Source: Dickeya lacustris
Lineage (GTDB): Bacteria; Pseudomonadota; Gammaproteobacteria; Enterobacterales; Enterobacteriaceae
NCBI RefSeq assembly: GCF_029635795.1
Contig: NZ_CP114280.1
Coordinates: forward strand, 1,302,001 to 1,366,000
DNA length: 64,000 bases
Direction: 5' to 3'
The position numbers and the translations under genes are program-made. The notes under the pieces are model-generated. The model worked only from the letters and a program-made list of their open reading frames with translations. It did not search any database and was not told the origin of the DNA. Positions 39,523-48,469 of the stretch are shown in pieces. How positions within the stretch are numbered: the stretch's first letter is position 1; the number at the start of each line of letters is the position of its first letter.

Positions 39523-40785
39523 ATGAACATCAAACGCCTGACAGTCCCTACCGCTCTCACTACGATGCTGGCCTGTGGGCCGCTGCTCGCCGCCAATATT
39601 CCCGTTGATTTCCATGGCTATTTACGCGGTGGCGTCGGGGTGTCAAACGATGGTGGCATGGCGCAATGGCAGAAAAACAAAATTGGCCGGCTGGGTAACG
39701 AAAACGATACCTATGGCGAAGTGGAGTTAGGCTCTGAGGTGTATAAAAAAGACGATGTCAGTTTCTATGTTGATAGCATGGTCAGCATGGTATCTGATGG
39801 TTCTAACGATAATGAAAGCACCCTCGGTAATGATGCTCAGTTCGGCTTACGCCAGTTAAATTTACAAGTCAAAGGGCTGGTTCCCGGCGACCGTAACGCG
39901 GTTATCTGGGGCGGGAAACGCTATTATCAGCGCCACGACCTGCATATTATCGACACCAAATACTGGAATATTTCCGGCTCCGGTGCCGGGCTGGAAAACT
40001 ACAGCCTTGGCCCCGGCGCGTTGTCGGTCGCCTGGCTGCGGGGCGATGCCAATGCGGTTGATGACAGGATTAATGGCAACAGTAACGTCAATATTAACTA
40101 TGCCGATGTGCGCTATGCCGGGCTGAAACCCTGGAAGGGAGCCTGGACGGAGTTTGGTATTGATTACGCCATGCCCAACGTCACCAAAAAACAAAAAGAG
40201 TTCGGCGGCCTGTATGACGCAGATAACGGCGTGATGCTGACCGGCGAAATCAGCCAGGATATGCTGGGCGGCTATAACAAAGTCGTCTTGCAGTACGCCA
40301 ACAAAGGCCTGGCGCAAAATATGGTGTCACAAGGCGGCGGCTGGTATGACATGTGGAATCAGGTCAACAGCGCAACCGGTTATCGCGTGATTAATACCGG
40401 ACTTATCCCGCTGACTGACCGGCTCTCGTTCAATCATGTGCTGACCTGGGGCTCGGCCAACCAGATTAATGAAGCGACTGATACCACTCGGTTGTTGTCA
40501 CTGGTCGGGCGCATGCAATATCAGTTTACCGATTATGTGCGCGGCATTGGCGAAGTCGGGGCATTCACCCAAAAAGATAACTTCAAAAACGGCACCTCAT
40601 TTAAGCAAAGCGGGCAGAAATATACCCTGGCCGTGGCATTGGCCGCCGGCCCTGCGTTTATGTCGCGCCCGGAACTGCGCTTTTATACCTCGTATCTGAA
40701 TGACAGTCAGGACGGCAAACCCTTTAAAAGCGGCACCGCCAATAATACCTGGAATGCCGGGGTGCAAGTCGAAGCCTGGTGGTAA
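39523..40785 (+). CDS. ganL: LamB-family sugar porin, GanL-like
   Basis: A 420-residue outer-membrane porin: signal peptide to about residue 24 (ending CGPLLAA), then VDFHGYLRGGVGVS as the first strand, many alternating beta segments, and the terminal VQVEAWW ending in an aromatic residue as required for BAM insertion. The maltoporin fold predicts uptake of oligosaccharides; adjacency to a GanR-like repressor suggests galacto-oligosaccharides. GAGGTGA precedes the start. The expected downstream transport and galactanase genes are absent: a terminator and an IS element follow instead. Confidence 0.85.
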   Translation: MNIKRLTVPTALTTMLACGPLLAANIPVDFHGYLRGGVGVSNDGGMAQWQKNKIGRLGNENDTYGEVELGSEVYKKDDVSFYVDSMVSMVSDGSNDNESTLGNDAQFGLRQLNLQVKGLVPGDRNAVIWGGKRYYQRHDLHIIDTKYWNISGSGAGLENYSLGPGALSVAWLRGDANAVDDRINGNSNVNINYADVRYAGLKPWKGAWTEFGIDYAMPNVTKKQKEFGGLYDADNGVMLTGEISQDMLGGYNKVVLQYANKGLAQNMVSQGGGWYDMWNQVNSATGYRVINTGLIPLTDRLSFNHVLTWGSANQINEATDTTRLLSLVGRMQYQFTDYVRGIGEVGAFTQKDNFKNGTSFKQSGQKYTLAVALAAGPAFMSRPELRFYTSYLNDSQDGKPFKSGTANNTWNAGVQVEAWW

Positions 40786-40876
40786 TACCGGGCGTATACA
40801 CTGAACGCATAACCGCACGCTCTGAAATATCATCTTCATCATTATTTTTATAGGGATTATTGATTCGCTGTGATTC

Positions 40877-40909
40877 GAGGATAACGCTTTATGGTTATCC
40901 TCTTTTTTT
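40877..40909 (+). terminator. Intrinsic terminator after the porin gene
   Basis: Nine-bp stem GAGGATAAC/GTTATCCTC, 8-nt loop, then seven T residues. It ends 12 bp before the IS5-type element. Confidence 0.9.
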
Positions 40910-40921
40910 CGCTAAAAGAAT

Positions 40922-41976
40922 GGCTTTGTTGAATAAATCAGAGTTAGTCGACGGGATAGCTCTCGTCGGTTAACCCGTTATGCGATCCGGACGCTGTGCG
41001 GCATCCCCAACAACGTCATCCGGTTCAGTGCCTTGACCATTGCCATCGCTTCACCCACCTGCGCGTCATAGTCACGCAGGCTCAGATGGCTCCCCAGCAG
41101 GGTTTTAATGCGGAACATCGCCGTTTCTGCTACCGACCGCCGGTGGTAGCCCACTTTCTTTTTCCAGACGTCATTACTGCCGCTTAAGTACTGATTTGCC
41201 ACAGCGTGGTTACGCTCATGGTACTTGTCCGGCCAGTATTGCGCCCCGCTTCGTGGTGGGATAAGTGGCCTTATTTTTTTCCGAAGTAACGCATCATGGC
41301 TGTAGCGCGTGTCATAAGCGCCGTCTGCCGAAGCTTCCCTGATTTTCCGGTGGGTCTGCTGAATCAACCCTGGCAGGGCCTGCGCATCGGTCGTGCCGCT
41401 GAGCGATAAATCGGCACAAACAATCTCGTGCGTCGCACTGTCTGCGGCCAGATGAAGCTTGCGCCATACCCTGCGTCGGTCAGCCCCATGCTGCCTGACT
41501 TTCCATTCACCTTCGCCCAAGACCTTGAGGCCAGTAGCATCGATGACCAGATGTGAGATTTCACCACGGGTTGGCGTTTTTATGCTGATGCTAACACTTT
41601 TTGCCCGTTTGCTGACCAGAGAGTAGTCCGGGCATCGAAGAGGCAGCGCCATGAGCGTAAAAATTGAGTCAACGAAGCCCTGTAACGCCCGTAGCGAAAG
41701 GTTAAACACGCGCTTCATCATCAGAACCGTGGTGATCGCCATATCGGTGTAGTGAAGCGGTCGGCCACGCCCCTCAGGCTGCGTACGGTCAGTCCATGCA
41801 GCAATGGCAGACTCATCAAGCCAGACCGTCATTAAACCGCGCTGCCGGAGAGCGTTATTGTAGGCTGACCAGTTGGTGATTTTAAACTTTTGCTTTGCCA
41901 TGGAAACCCGATGCTGAAACGACTGTAGCGATCAGATCCGCCAAACACTTAAAAGTTCGATTTATTCAACAAAGCC
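40922..41976. mobile_element. IS903-type IS5-family insertion sequence
   Basis: This 1055-bp element has perfect 18-bp terminal inverted repeats (ggctttgttgaataaatc and its complement) and one transposase gene. The 9-bp flanks (taaaagaat on the left, ttcaataat on the right) differ, so the target duplication is missing. That implies the two sides were not adjacent originally. Confidence 0.95.
40978..41901 (-). CDS. IS5-family (IS903 group) transposase
   Basis: A full-length 307-residue DDE transposase: LVIDATGLKVLG, SADGAYDTRYS and SVAETAMFRIKTLLG carry the acidic triad. There is no internal stop, so the element is probably still active. Confidence 0.95.
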   Translation of the reverse strand: MAKQKFKITNWSAYNNALRQRGLMTVWLDESAIAAWTDRTQPEGRGRPLHYTDMAITTVLMMKRVFNLSLRALQGFVDSIFTLMALPLRCPDYSLVSKRAKSVSISIKTPTRGEISHLVIDATGLKVLGEGEWKVRQHGADRRRVWRKLHLAADSATHEIVCADLSLSGTTDAQALPGLIQQTHRKIREASADGAYDTRYSHDALLRKKIRPLIPPRSGAQYWPDKYHERNHAVANQYLSGSNDVWKKKVGYHRRSVAETAMFRIKTLLGSHLSLRDYDAQVGEAMAMVKALNRMTLLGMPHSVRIA

Positions 41977-42150
41977 TTCAATAATATAACGTGCTTTATA
42001 CTGCGTGACATTACACATGCACCATTTATCCTGACTGGTTTTTTCATTCGACCTGAGGGGAATAACTGCTTTTGTTCCTTTTTTAAATAGTACGCCATGA
42101 TAACTGCTTTTATAGCGGGACTTTTTGGCTTTCGCAGTGAATTTCAGCAT
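41977..42150 (-). pseudogene. Small gene truncated by the IS5 element
   Basis: About 58 codons remain from an ATG at 42150 (MLKFTAKAKKSRYKSSYHGV...) up to the IS end, where the frame runs into the terminal repeat and stops. Upstream cctcc provides an SD on this strand. The Lys/Ser-rich start followed by CMCN is not a domain I recognise. The 3' part was lost on IS insertion or the linked deletion. Confidence 0.55.
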
Positions 42151-42604
42151 ACGGACATGATTTCCTCCAGTGCGAATAGGTTCAGGGGCCGCTGTACCCA
42201 GGCATTATCAGGGCCGTCGTAACCGGTCACACCAAAGCCTTTTTGAGTTCAAATAGTACCGGATTATATAAATATAATTGCAATATATAAATTAACGCTA
42301 CATTAACCAATGATCAATAATTTTAAAATATTAATACAATAGAGTTATATTATATCTTAACTCCAATAATTATATTTATTTTTATATCGTTATCACACTG
42401 ATAATATAAAAATAAATGAATAGCACTATATTAATTTTTTTAATAAAAATATTGTGATTAACAATGCAATCGTTTGCTATTGAGTTTTTTTATTAATTAA
42501 ATATAATGTCTATTGCGTCCTCACATAAAATTAATTTTCATTGGTGTATGTTTTTATTGTGAGTGTTTTAATTATTATAATATTAATGGAATGAGAGAGT
42601 TTTC
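42151..42604. other. AT-rich promoter region of the biosynthetic operon
   Basis: About 450 bp, extremely AT-rich from 42250 onward, with no gene. Many TATAAT-like sequences make promoter choice by eye unreliable. Such composition is typical of H-NS-silenced horizontally acquired DNA (inference). Confidence 0.6.
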
Positions 42605-43837
42605 ATGGATTCACGAAATTGGTTGTCAGATCGCATACAGTCAAGTCGGCCCCACCAAGAGCAGATATGGAAGAGAGAAATAAATGATCTAACAATAACC
42701 TCACGGACAAAAGGCCGAGGAATTATTTGTGGTGAGGGTAAAGAATATGTGGATTTTATGTCATGTTCTTATCTGGGTTTAGAGCGTCACCCTGCATTAA
42801 TCAATGCCGTAAAAGAATCTATAGATAAATTTGGAGTGCAATATGCAGCTGCGCGAACTCGTGCGAAATGTGATATTTTTGATATTCTTGAAGATAAATT
42901 AAATACACTATTTTGTAATTCACACACAGTTGTATTTAATTCAGTCGGTGCTGCTCATTTGGCGGTACTCCCCGTTCTTGGCTCAGGTGAGCTGCCTGGA
43001 TATAGCATTAGTGAAAAAGGAATAAATTGGATCGTAGATAAAACAACACATGCGTCCATCCAAATACTTAGAGGTATTTTAGAACAGTTTGGTAGTTTTG
43101 AACGAGTTGATTTTTCTGATCAAGAGTTAATTCATAATGCATTAATAAAATGCAGGGCTGAAGGAAAAACCCCCATTCTCATTTCAGATTCTTTAGGATC
43201 AATGGGAGGGAGTAATAATGTTATTGAATTAACTCGATTAGCAAAGGAATTTGAGGGGTATTTCTATGTTGATGATGCGCATGGAACATCAATAATCGGT
43301 AGACATGGCTGTGGGTATACTTTGCATGAGTTAGGTGAGTTCAGTGACAACCTTATTTTGTTGTCGTCACTTTCAAAAGCGTTTGGCTCTCATGGCGGTG
43401 CTGCATCATTTTATAATTCACAAGCTGTCTCAGCCATAAAGAAATATGCTTTAAATTACATTTTTAGTGGCCCTCCTTCATTACCTGGTATTGCAGCATG
43501 TGTGGCTTCAGCAAATATACATCTTTCTCATGAAATTACCGAGCTACAAGCAACATTGAAAGAAAATATTCATATATTTGACAGTTCAGTGTCTAATGTA
43601 GAGGTGAAAGAGAAAATAAGCCCAATTCGCACAATTCATATCGGATGTGAGAATGAAGCTATCAATACATCTGCAAGTCTTCGGGCTCAGGGTTTCTTGG
43701 TTACAGCAGCGATGTACCCGACGGTAGCAAAATCACAAAGTATTATTCGGGTAGCTATTTCTGCTGCGCACTCAAAGGAAGAAATTATACGATTTTCAGA
43801 TTCAGTTAATGCATTAATAAGTGATAGAAAATGCTAA
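42605..43837 (+). CDS. Alpha-oxoamine synthase / CqsA-like PLP enzyme
   Basis: A 410-residue fold-type I PLP enzyme of the alpha-oxoamine synthase type, which condenses an amino acid with an acyl thioester to an alpha-aminoketone. VDFMSCSYLGLERHPALI is the N-terminal family motif. SDSLGSMGG, VDDAHGTSIIGRHGCGY (Asp223/224) and SSLSKAFGSHGG (PLP Lys258) are the active-site motifs. WIVDKTTHAS and SMGG recall CqsA of Vibrio CAI-1 synthesis more than BioF or Kbl. It is the first gene of a five-gene, overlapping, AT-rich operon, with GAGAGAG before the start. No biotin genes are nearby, so a secondary-metabolite role is more likely than BioF. Confidence 0.85.
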   Translation: MDSRNWLSDRIQSSRPHQEQIWKREINDLTITSRTKGRGIICGEGKEYVDFMSCSYLGLERHPALINAVKESIDKFGVQYAAARTRAKCDIFDILEDKLNTLFCNSHTVVFNSVGAAHLAVLPVLGSGELPGYSISEKGINWIVDKTTHASIQILRGILEQFGSFERVDFSDQELIHNALIKCRAEGKTPILISDSLGSMGGSNNVIELTRLAKEFEGYFYVDDAHGTSIIGRHGCGYTLHELGEFSDNLILLSSLSKAFGSHGGAASFYNSQAVSAIKKYALNYIFSGPPSLPGIAACVASANIHLSHEITELQATLKENIHIFDSSVSNVEVKEKISPIRTIHIGCENEAINTSASLRAQGFLVTAAMYPTVAKSQSIIRVAISAAHSKEEIIRFSDSVNALISDRKC

Positions 43838-44790
43838 TAAAAATAATAACTGCTTATCGGCAATCTGTTGCACTACATACATTTGTTAAACTGAGGATTC
43901 CAATATTTCTAGGGAAAGCGAATTCGTTAACTCTGTATGAGTTATCGTCTCATGCTGAATTAGATAGCGATCGTCTTTCCCGTTTACTTGATATCATGAT
44001 TGAATTTGGCATTGTGCGATTAAATGATTTTCGATATTCACTCAGTGAAGATGCTGCAACCCTGGCCGATGATAACAGTCTTGAGACATTGTGGATATTA
44101 TGTGAGCTAGGTAGGGATTATTGGAGCATGTGGCCAGATTATCCCTCTTCTATCACTTCACATGCCTTAGTGCCAGCCTTTGAAAAAACACATGGAAGAC
44201 CATTTTTTTCGCATCTTAGCTGTAATTCAGATTTAAAAAATACCTTTGATAAATTGATGGAAAAAATTACAGATGCCCTCTCTTCTGAAATCGTCGAATA
44301 TATTGATTGCAATGAAACGTCTGAAGTTGTTGATGTTGGGGGCGGCAAAGGGATACTGATGAAGAAACTTCATCAGAAGTACAACCTAAAATCGGCAACT
44401 GTTCTTGATCTTTTTTCTGAAAATAGTAGAACTGAAGATGGTATAGAATATGTTAATGCCGATTTTTTTCAACGCATAGTCTGTGGTAAAGATATTTATA
44501 TCTTAAAAAATATCATCCATGATTGGAACGATGAAAAAGCATTAAAAATCCTGAAAAATTGTCATCATGCCATGAATGATGATGCCAGATTGTTTGTAAT
44601 TGAAATAATCAAAGAAAATGATAATTGTAAGGGGAAAACCTTGGATTTATTAATGGATGCCCTTTTTATGGGAAAAGAGCGTTTTTATCACGAATATGAA
44701 ACTCTATCAGAATTAGCTGGTTTTATGATAGAAAAAACAATATCAACATCACTACCACCATCAATTATGGTATTGAGGAAGAGAAAATGA
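43831..44790 (+). CDS. SAM-dependent O-methyltransferase
   Basis: A 319-residue class I methyltransferase of the plant-COMT/O-methyltransferase family 2 type. An N-terminal helical dimerisation and winged-helix region (LYELSSHAELDSDRLSRLLDIM) precedes the SAM-binding motif VVDVGGGKG (Asp168). The segment LKNIIHDWNDEKALKIL carries the catalytic base His230. Members methylate hydroxyl groups on small aromatic or heteroaromatic molecules. It overlaps the preceding gene by 7 bases and the next by 4. Confidence 0.9.
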   Translation: MLIKIITAYRQSVALHTFVKLRIPIFLGKANSLTLYELSSHAELDSDRLSRLLDIMIEFGIVRLNDFRYSLSEDAATLADDNSLETLWILCELGRDYWSMWPDYPSSITSHALVPAFEKTHGRPFFSHLSCNSDLKNTFDKLMEKITDALSSEIVEYIDCNETSEVVDVGGGKGILMKKLHQKYNLKSATVLDLFSENSRTEDGIEYVNADFFQRIVCGKDIYILKNIIHDWNDEKALKILKNCHHAMNDDARLFVIEIIKENDNCKGKTLDLLMDALFMGKERFYHEYETLSELAGFMIEKTISTSLPPSIMVLRKRK

Positions 44791-45749
44791 TGAATTTATA
44801 CTGGGTGGTTGCACGAGAGGAATATAGTAACGTTGATGAAATAGAGGGGTCTTATGCTCAATTTACCATTGAGTTGAAGAATCGAAGAATTGATTTTAGT
44901 TTTATCGCGCTGGAAGATTGTATTATTAACACCCTGCCAAACGGCGAAACAAATTTAATGTATAATGGTAATATTTTGGATGAGGTTAGATCTGCTTTCA
45001 TTATTTCACAAGCTAATCTAAATACTCAGGGTAGAGCAATCGCATCAACACTGAGACATTATCTTCGTGCTAAAGGCCTATGCTTATTAAATGAGAGTAT
45101 TGCAGGGATTGAAGCTCTTGAGTGGAATAAGGTCGCTCAAATGACATTAGCTTCAGTTCATGGTGCACCAATTCTTCCATTCACTATGCTTGGATATCAT
45201 CGCCATGTCGTTCCGGCTATTCAACGTTTTACTTCTCACTACAGTGGCGAGTATATTTTTAAGCCTACAGGAACCGGTATGGGGTTTGGTGTTATTAAAT
45301 CCTCCAATTTACAGCATGCGGTGAGTACCGGAAACTTAATCTCCACGTCTTCCGTTGAGTATTTCATGACGCCTTACCTTGCTGATGCCAGAGATGTCCG
45401 CTTTTTCTTTACTGCAACAAAACTGGCATTTGTAAAATTCCGTATCCCACGAGGAGATGGTTATATTGGTAATGTTGCCCTTGGTGGTGAGCAGTTAACG
45501 TTATCAGCGAATGAATTTATGGATGAATATGTTCATGAGCCATATTTTCAACAAATTCATCATTTATCAATAAAGATAGCTGAAATATCAGGATGTACTA
45601 TGTTAGCTATAGATTGGTTAATGAATAAATCTGGGTTTTATTTTAATGAGATGTCCACAGCCGAAACCGGTCTAACAACACTTCCTGATGGTATAAGAAA
45701 AGAAGTTTTCGATCATTTAGCAAAAACAGTAAATAAATACTATGAATAA
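44787..45749 (+). CDS. ATP-grasp ligase (RimK/glutathione synthetase-like)
   Basis: A 320-residue stand-alone ATP-grasp enzyme. Visible elements are an N-terminal pre-ATP-grasp domain; EYIFKPTGTGMGFGVIKS with the ATP-binding lysine and glycine loop; YLADARDVRFFFT; and the Mg-binding MLAIDWLMNKSGFYFNEMS. Such enzymes join a carboxylate to an amine or thiol through an acyl phosphate and often make dipeptide-like bonds in small biosynthetic clusters. It begins with an ATGATG overlapping the methyltransferase stop and overlaps the MFS gene by 8 bases. The substrates are unknown. Confidence 0.85.
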   Translation: MMNLYWVVAREEYSNVDEIEGSYAQFTIELKNRRIDFSFIALEDCIINTLPNGETNLMYNGNILDEVRSAFIISQANLNTQGRAIASTLRHYLRAKGLCLLNESIAGIEALEWNKVAQMTLASVHGAPILPFTMLGYHRHVVPAIQRFTSHYSGEYIFKPTGTGMGFGVIKSSNLQHAVSTGNLISTSSVEYFMTPYLADARDVRFFFTATKLAFVKFRIPRGDGYIGNVALGGEQLTLSANEFMDEYVHEPYFQQIHHLSIKIAEISGCTMLAIDWLMNKSGFYFNEMSTAETGLTTLPDGIRKEVFDHLAKTVNKYYE

Positions 45750-46911
45750 TTTTAAGGTAAGCTATTTTATTTATTTGGCAGTTTTTTTTGCCGAATTCTC
45801 TTTCTTTTTTTCTCTTCCATTACTAGGGATATCCCCAGAGATAAGTGCTGCTAGTGTTGGTGTATGTCTGGCTGGTGCCATTATACTGGAAAGTGTACTA
45901 ATGTTTGCCATTGCCGGGTACTTAGAACATTTGCCAAGGAAATTACTTATCTTCTCATCGCTTTTATTGAGGGCTATTGCATTCTTATCTCTCTATATAT
46001 CTTTGTCGCTGATCTCATGGTTGCTATTTTTTTTATTTTTATCCATATCCAAGGCTATATCAAAACCTTTTTTTAGAGAGGTGCTTACAGAAAGTTTGCC
46101 TAGAGAGCATGTTAAAAAGGCAATGAATGTTTTTTCATTATTCCAGAATACAGCTGTTTTTGTTGCTCCTTCTTTAGCTTCTTTTTCAGATAAATATAAC
46201 TTCATGAATGAAATTATATTAACAGTTATTCTATGCAGTGTAATTATGGCGATATTTGCACTCAACATTACGTACCCACCCCTGGCGAGTAATAAGAAAC
46301 CGGTATCAAGATCTCCACTGGTTGGTCTTTTTTACGCATTCCGTGGTAATATGGCTAAAGCCGTGCAGAGTATCTTGCTTGCATCCTTCTTTTGCTTTGT
46401 TATTATGGGGGTGTTTATAACGTCCACGACACTTATTGGCAAGGTAATACCAGATCTTAAAGAATACTCTGGAGTTTTTTTCTCAATTGTTGGTATCACT
46501 ATCTGCCTTTGGCAGGCCATTTTTTCAAAGTTTAAGCCATTGAATGACTACTGGATTTCAAACATTATTATAATATGTGGGGCTTTATCTTCTATTTATC
46601 TACTGGGCTCTCTCTATACAGCAGTTATTGCTTTGATTGCTTACAGCATTTATGAGTCTATAGTTATTCCTGAGATTTATGTTACGGCTTCAGGTATTAA
46701 CTCGGATATCCCTTCTGGCGTAATGTTTAGTTATATAGTTATCTTGTCAAATGCGGGTTCAGCTTTTGGGTCATGGATCACTGGGCTTGCCATTGAAAAT
46801 ATATCAGAGTATGCCTCTGAATTTATATTTTTCGTGGTTTTTTGTTCATCGGTTACTTCATTGTTTTTCATCAAAATAGCCAGCAAAAAGGAAGCGCAAT
46901 GTCAGTCATAG
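45742..46911 (+). CDS. MFS transporter, probable product exporter
   Basis: A 389-residue protein with about 12 hydrophobic helices and few charged loops, divergent from the well-known MFS groups but with the expected two six-helix halves around a central loop (PPLASNKKPVSRSP). Its place inside an operon of biosynthetic enzymes suggests export of, or self-resistance to, the product. It overlaps the ATP-grasp gene by 8 bases and the ligase gene by 13. Confidence 0.85.
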   Translation: MNNFKVSYFIYLAVFFAEFSFFFSLPLLGISPEISAASVGVCLAGAIILESVLMFAIAGYLEHLPRKLLIFSSLLLRAIAFLSLYISLSLISWLLFFLFLSISKAISKPFFREVLTESLPREHVKKAMNVFSLFQNTAVFVAPSLASFSDKYNFMNEIILTVILCSVIMAIFALNITYPPLASNKKPVSRSPLVGLFYAFRGNMAKAVQSILLASFFCFVIMGVFITSTTLIGKVIPDLKEYSGVFFSIVGITICLWQAIFSKFKPLNDYWISNIIIICGALSSIYLLGSLYTAVIALIAYSIYESIVIPEIYVTASGINSDIPSGVMFSYIVILSNAGSAFGSWITGLAIENISEYASEFIFFVVFCSSVTSLFFIKIASKKEAQCQS

Positions 46912-47969
46912 TATTTGCTACTGGTGGGACTACCGAAAATTCTCGAATTGTCGAACACCCTTGGGATAATTATCAGTTTGTTACCAGCACGGCGGCTAAA
47001 GCTTTATCACCTTTGTTTAGGGATCTATCTGTTTCTTCTGTAGCTAACTGTTTGGGGGCGGGTAATCTTTGGGGCGGTTTTCTTTTTGCGCATGAGATTT
47101 GTCGCTTACTTCAGGTGAAATATTATCCTTTTGCATCTATTGTTGACATTGATTCTCTATGTGAGTCAATAGATAGATTTTCTATTGATACAATAATTTG
47201 CCTCCCGAGTTTTTTTGAACGTATTTTATATTCTGACAATAGAAATCAACTTTCCTCCTTGAGAAATATCTTCTATCTTGGGGAAATGTTTTCTGATTCA
47301 TTGGTTGATAAAGTTCATACCTTTCTGCCAAAGGCTTGTATTAAGCCTCTTGCTTACACATCTCAGGAAACTGGCCCTATAGGATTTCAGTGTTCATCAT
47401 TATCTGGTAATGAATACCATATTTATGAACATGTTGAGTTATCTCGTAACCCTTCTAACCGTGAACTTAGTGTTACTGTACGTTATCCAGGACAAAATCA
47501 TTTATATGATCATAACATGAGTGATGTTGGAGAGCTTGAGCAGGATATCTTATGTTCTTGTGGCTACAGAGGGAATATTTTGCATTTACATGGCCGAGTG
47601 CCTACATCCAGAAATATTCTCGGAACATCTATTTCTATCTTTGAATTTGTCCGAGTTCTTGCGGCTGTCTCGGGTGAGCAAGTAACGGAAGACGATTTGC
47701 AACTTATCGAAATATACAGTGAAAGGAAGGATATGAGCCTGGTGCTGATGATTTCCAATAGCCTGGAGATCTTGCCGAGCCATCTTTATGAGTCACTAAA
47801 TTCATCACCTCTGATAAAAGAGTTGATTGGTAAATCTGTTTATTTTGATGTTGTTATTACAGACAGGAACCATTTTTTAAAATCTGAAGTGACGCAAAAG
47901 ATAAAAAAATTTATCCTATCAAATAGTATTCCTGATATTGAAGGGGCTGTGAAAATATCGATTAAATAA
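46899..47969 (+). CDS. Short PaaK-like adenylate-forming enzyme
   Basis: The start at 46899, with AAGGAAG upstream, gives 356 residues. They begin MSVIVFATGGTTENSR, so the P-loop (normally SSGTTGKP) is at the very N-terminus. SSLRNIFYLGEMFS, AYTSQETGPIG (ATP-binding Thr/Glu region), VGELEQDIL and LHGRVP follow phenylacetate-CoA-ligase-like adenylating enzymes. The roughly 90 residues that precede the P-loop in PaaK are missing. It probably activates a carboxylic or amino acid as an acyl-adenylate for the partner enzymes; whether it forms CoA thioesters is unclear. It is the last gene of the operon. Confidence 0.75.
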   Translation: MSVIVFATGGTTENSRIVEHPWDNYQFVTSTAAKALSPLFRDLSVSSVANCLGAGNLWGGFLFAHEICRLLQVKYYPFASIVDIDSLCESIDRFSIDTIICLPSFFERILYSDNRNQLSSLRNIFYLGEMFSDSLVDKVHTFLPKACIKPLAYTSQETGPIGFQCSSLSGNEYHIYEHVELSRNPSNRELSVTVRYPGQNHLYDHNMSDVGELEQDILCSCGYRGNILHLHGRVPTSRNILGTSISIFEFVRVLAAVSGEQVTEDDLQLIEIYSERKDMSLVLMISNSLEILPSHLYESLNSSPLIKELIGKSVYFDVVITDRNHFLKSEVTQKIKKFILSNSIPDIEGAVKISIK

Positions 47970-48469
47970 TTGATGGTATCGATTTTTATTGTGGAATGGT
48001 TTTTGAATGTCATTTTTATTATTTTACTGTGGTGTGTAGCATATTGATTATCTGGCGGTGTGGCAGCAGTCCATCAGTTAAAATAAACGTATTAAAGAGA
48101 GATTCAATGGCTTGATTTTGTGGCATAGCCGTTTAAAGCCATGCCGACCACCAGCCAGATAACGTTGCCAATACCGGAGCACCTCAGCACTATCGGTTTT
48201 TCGGGGGCGTTACCCTGCGATAATGATATGATTTTGAGGCATATCGCTCATAAATGATTCCTGATAGATTGGGTATAGTGTCGTTACGTTATTTGCATTT
48301 TATACATGTGTTGCTTTCGCTCTGTAGCTATGACTAATATCAGAATAGGTATAGGCGCGTTAAAAATCAGCCTGTGATGTTTTATTCTGTAGCAGGGGGG
48401 GAGCAATATCCTTCATAAATAGAAAGGAAGCAATTATGGAAAGGAAAAAACGATGAAAAGGAGAAAAGT
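47970..48469. other. Gene-free region after the biosynthetic operon
   Basis: About 500 bp. No intact gene is seen. The minus strand at 48111-48253 reads as a short degenerate frame with an internal stop that I do not recognise. Several overlapping ATG/SD-like purine tracts (48420-48480) precede the alginate-lyase-like gene. Confidence 0.45.

Noticed and set aside
42605..43837. BioF (8-amino-7-oxononanoate synthase) for the PLP enzyme
   Set aside because: No biotin genes are nearby, composition is foreign, motifs look more CqsA-like, and the operon partners do not fit biotin synthesis.
48111..48253. Short minus-strand frame as a gene
   Set aside because: It has an internal stop, no SD and no recognisable family; at most it is a decayed fragment.
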